This document shows positions 5,846-7,382 of a stretch of 7,382 nt of DNA, piece by piece. Numbering within the stretch: the stretch's first letter is position 1; each line of letters opens with the position of its first letter. This DNA comes from Clostridiaceae bacterium (GTDB taxonomy: Bacteria > Bacillota > Clostridia > Monoglobales > Firm-18), in the NCBI GenBank assembly GCA_012511915.1, contig JAAZFB010000616.1, forward strand, positions 1 through 7,382, given 5' to 3'. The notes under the pieces were generated by a model, which saw only the letters and a program-made list of their open reading frames with translations, had not been told where the DNA came from and ran no database searches. Position numbers and translations under genes: made by a program.

Positions 5846-6864
5846 AACTAGGTTGTTATGAGGTTGAAAAAAAGCTTTCGGAATATTTGGACGACATTTT
5901 AGTGCCAAGTGAAAAATGTGCGATTTCCGAACATATCAATTCATGCCCTCATTGCGCAAAACAATATGAGCAATTAAGCAGTTTGGTATTAGAACTTAAA
6001 TCACTGCCTGACGAGCCCCTGCCGACAGACTTTTTTGAACAATACAACAAAAAATTGAAAAATAAGAAAACGACGACATATTTTAGAAGCTTAAAAACAC
6101 TATCAGTTATTGCCGCAGGATTGCTTATTGTTTTGCTTGGACGAACAGGCTATTATTATAGAATAAATCAAACGCAAACAGCATATGTAAATGATGCGGT
6201 ATTTGATACACAAACTGAGGCTGATGACGAAACGGCACCGATTATATCGGAACAGCCCCGTGCCGATAATGAAAAAATTATAAGTACAGATGAACCTTCC
6301 TCACCGAAAAAACAGCAAGAAGGATATGCAATGAATAATATGCAAGGCGTGCAACAGCAACAGCCACAAAGCAAACCGCAAGATATTGCATCAGACCAAA
6401 CCCAACCGGCACAAACACCCGACACATCACAAAACGAAACAGAAAGCCAAATAGAGATTGAATCTATATCGGCAAATGAAGACATTCCCCGACCTGCCGC
6501 CGATTCATTGATTAGTGCACCACAAACACGCATGACTGCAGGGAAAGAAAAGAATGATGTGCAACCACAAACAGAGTCATTTGACGGGCAAGCTCCTCAG
6601 ACTTCCTATTCAAGCTCACATGATATGGATGAACCGACCTTTGTAAGCGTTATTATCACGGTGAAAGATTTTGAAGGGGCGTTAACTGCCCTGAAAGAAA
6701 ATTACGATGTAAAACTAACAGAAGGCAAAATAGTATTAGAACTTGAAAACGACGATTTTGAACAAGTGATGTCATTAATGCCACAATACGGGGCAACCGT
6801 TATGCAACAAGAGCAAACACAACCGCTCACTTCCAATAAGTGTGTTATTGTGCCGGAAGAATAA
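5842..6864 (+). CDS. Membrane-anchored zinc-finger anti-sigma factor with extracytoplasmic sensor-like tail
   Basis: This 340-residue protein begins with a zf-HC2/ZAS-type domain: H31, C35 and C38 form the HxxxCxxC motif that binds zinc and grips the partner sigma factor in the cytoplasm. One transmembrane helix follows at about 86-104 (LSVIAAGLLIVLLG core). Residues about 107-260 are a low-complexity Q/P/T/S/D/E-rich linker that should cross or fill the cell-wall space. A compact predicted alpha/beta domain follows at about 265-325 (FVSVIITVKDFEGALTALKE onward), perhaps a sensor; I do not recognise its family. It is much longer than a minimal anti-sigma because of the linker and tail. The GTG start overlaps the sigma stop, with AAAGGGGG 8 nt upstream, indicating coupled translation and balanced amounts of the pair. 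Release of sigma probably needs proteolysis of this protein or a signal sensed by its tail. Confidence 0.85.
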   Translation: MKLGCYEVEKKLSEYLDDILVPSEKCAISEHINSCPHCAKQYEQLSSLVLELKSLPDEPLPTDFFEQYNKKLKNKKTTTYFRSLKTLSVIAAGLLIVLLGRTGYYYRINQTQTAYVNDAVFDTQTEADDETAPIISEQPRADNEKIISTDEPSSPKKQQEGYAMNNMQGVQQQQPQSKPQDIASDQTQPAQTPDTSQNETESQIEIESISANEDIPRPAADSLISAPQTRMTAGKEKNDVQPQTESFDGQAPQTSYSSSHDMDEPTFVSVIITVKDFEGALTALKENYDVKLTEGKIVLELENDDFEQVMSLMPQYGATVMQQEQTQPLTSNKCVIVPEE

Positions 6865-6881
6865 TGCCGGGTATTATAATG

Positions 6882-6909
6882 ATTAGTATAAGAGAGCCAT
6901 TATACTAAT
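6882..6909. repeat. 10-bp stem-loop right after the anti-sigma gene
   Basis: ATTAGTATAA (6882-6891) and TTATACTAAT (6900-6909) are perfectly complementary around the 8-base loop GAGAGCCA, 17 bases after the anti-sigma stop. The stem is AT-only apart from one G-C pair and no T-run follows, so it is a poor intrinsic terminator. It overlaps the left end of the 186-bp palindromic element and again carries the ATACTAAT word seen at the other repeat ends. Confidence 0.5.
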
Positions 6910-7076
6910 ATCCAATTAAAATATCAAAAACAACTTGTCCTTTTCTCGCCATGCTTCGTTGGAAGAACCCGCCAATACAGAAAGTATTGTCGGAACCTTC
7001 CGCCTTGCCTGACTAGAAAAGTCCTACGTTTTTATACTTGACTTTTAATTGGATATTATTATTAGTTTGGCTCTCT
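6891..7076. repeat. 186-bp long imperfect palindrome (second MITE-like family)
   Basis: The outer ends AGAGAGCCA (6891-6899) and TGGCTCTCT (7068-7076) are inverted. Inside them ATATCCAATTAAAA (6908-6921) pairs perfectly with 7033-7046. The centre is also paired in register: CTTTTCT (6940-6946) with AGAAAAG (7015-7021), GGAAG (6961-6965) with CTTCC (6997-7001), CCG (6969-6971) with CGG (6991-6993), and AATAC (6974-6978) with GTATT (6984-6988) around a five-base loop. No ORF of note is inside. The design, a long palindrome with AT-rich ends and a GC-richer core, fits a nonautonomous mobile repeat. As RNA it would fold into one long rod and may protect or end the sigma operon transcript. Confidence 0.75.
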
Positions 7077-7097
7077 ATTGCTTACATATCGAATATA

Positions 7098-7107
7098 ATA
7101 CTAATTC
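7098..7107 (+). repeat. Solo terminal motif ATACTAATTC 36 bp before large repeat copy 2
   Basis: This 10-base word is identical to the left terminus of the 243-bp repeat starting at 7134 and lies in the same orientation, with 26 bases of unrelated AT-rich DNA between them. It may be a remnant of an earlier or nested copy. It is short and AT-rich, so chance cannot be ruled out by eye. Confidence 0.4.
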
Positions 7108-7133
7108 ACGATTATGGTTATATATTTAATGTG

Positions 7134-7376
7134 ATACTAATTCGCGTTAGAAAAATTTCATTAATTGCGAATTAGTAAATACTATTTTCCTTGTAATACT
7201 ATTCCCATTTTAAAATGTTGACACATTCGTGTCAACAACGCAGTTGGCGCAAGGAAAATAGTATTGAATTGTTCCTACATTAAACCAATAATTTAATTTA
7301 GGAACAGTATAACGGCCGCTGATTGCGGCCGTTATTGACAAAAAAAGTTTCCCAATATTTTAGTATGAATTAGTAT
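7134..7376 (+). repeat. 243-bp multi-hairpin repeat, copy 2 (MITE-like, both ends intact)
   Basis: This copy has the same five-hairpin order as copy 1 and the same orientation. Its termini are clean inverted repeats: ATACTAATTC at 7134-7143 and GAATTAGTAT at 7367-7376. H2 is perfect here (7178-7193 with 7250-7265), with the internal hairpin at 7217-7236. H3 (7271-7284 with 7292-7305) has one mismatch, H4 (7310-7319 with 7325-7334) is perfect, and H5 is damaged because GT is replaced by CC at 7351-7352. It contains no ORF. The long stretch 6865-7382 after the anti-sigma gene holds only repeats. Confidence 0.85.
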
Positions 7377-7382
7377 CAAAAC

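Noticed and set aside
6168..6533. 121-codon minus-strand ORF opposite the anti-sigma linker
   Set aside because: It mirrors the low-complexity Q/P-rich stretch (giving C, S and G runs) and has no start signal or family features.
4136..6864. NYN gene plus sigma/anti-sigma pair as one new defence or regulatory system
   Set aside because: The NYN gene has its own promoter and is separated from the sigma genes by 372 bp of repeats and a pseudogene; nothing shows they work together.

Overview
The window reads as chromosomal DNA from a low-GC Gram-positive anaerobe of the class Clostridia, possibly a Ruminococcus/Oscillospira relative. The reasons are AT-rich genes, strong AGGAGG-type ribosome binding sites, GTG starts, an ECF sigma/anti-sigma pair of Firmicutes style, and intergenic spaces packed with short palindromic repeats. 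The taxon is inferred; no marker gene is present.

Left part (1-3641): the end of a surface-polysaccharide operon on the plus strand. After the last codons of an unidentified upstream gene come a nucleotidyltransferase-fold protein, a CapF/FnlB-type bifunctional reductase with a C-terminal cupin, and a non-hydrolysing UDP-GlcNAc 2-epimerase-family enzyme (CapG/FnlC-like). The last three lie within 4 nt of each other or overlap. CapF and CapG are the second and third steps of UDP-N-acetyl-L-fucosamine synthesis. The first-step enzyme (CapE/FnlA) is not in the window and may lie upstream.

Middle part (3642-5254): a repeat-rich stretch around one gene, a NYN-domain/OST-HTH (LOTUS) protein with its own extended -10 promoter. 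Right of it, on the minus strand, is a relic of an SRAP (YedK/HMCES-type) gene: a ribosome binding site, ATG and about 18 recognisable codons, cut off by a 75-bp inverted-repeat element.

Right part (5255-6864): a two-gene operon of an ECF sigma factor and a membrane-anchored zinc-finger anti-sigma factor with a long Q/P/T/S/D/E-rich extracytoplasmic linker and a small C-terminal domain. The sigma gene has no well-spaced canonical start codon. Its Shine-Dalgarno sequence fits an ATA or ATC codon better than the GTG one base away.

The most unusual content is the repeats. A 243-244 bp element made of five consecutive hairpins occurs twice in the same orientation (3755-3998 and 7134-7376), about 97% identical, and brackets the NYN/SRAP-relic/sigma module. 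Its first 44-bp hairpin also occurs alone and inverted at 5158-5202, just upstream of the sigma gene. A different 186-bp palindromic element follows the anti-sigma gene, and a third family (75 bp) is present once complete and once as a half. No transposase, CRISPR array, tRNA or rRNA was seen. I found no clear new multi-gene defence or mobile system. The repeat architecture and the broken SRAP gene are the parts most worth checking.
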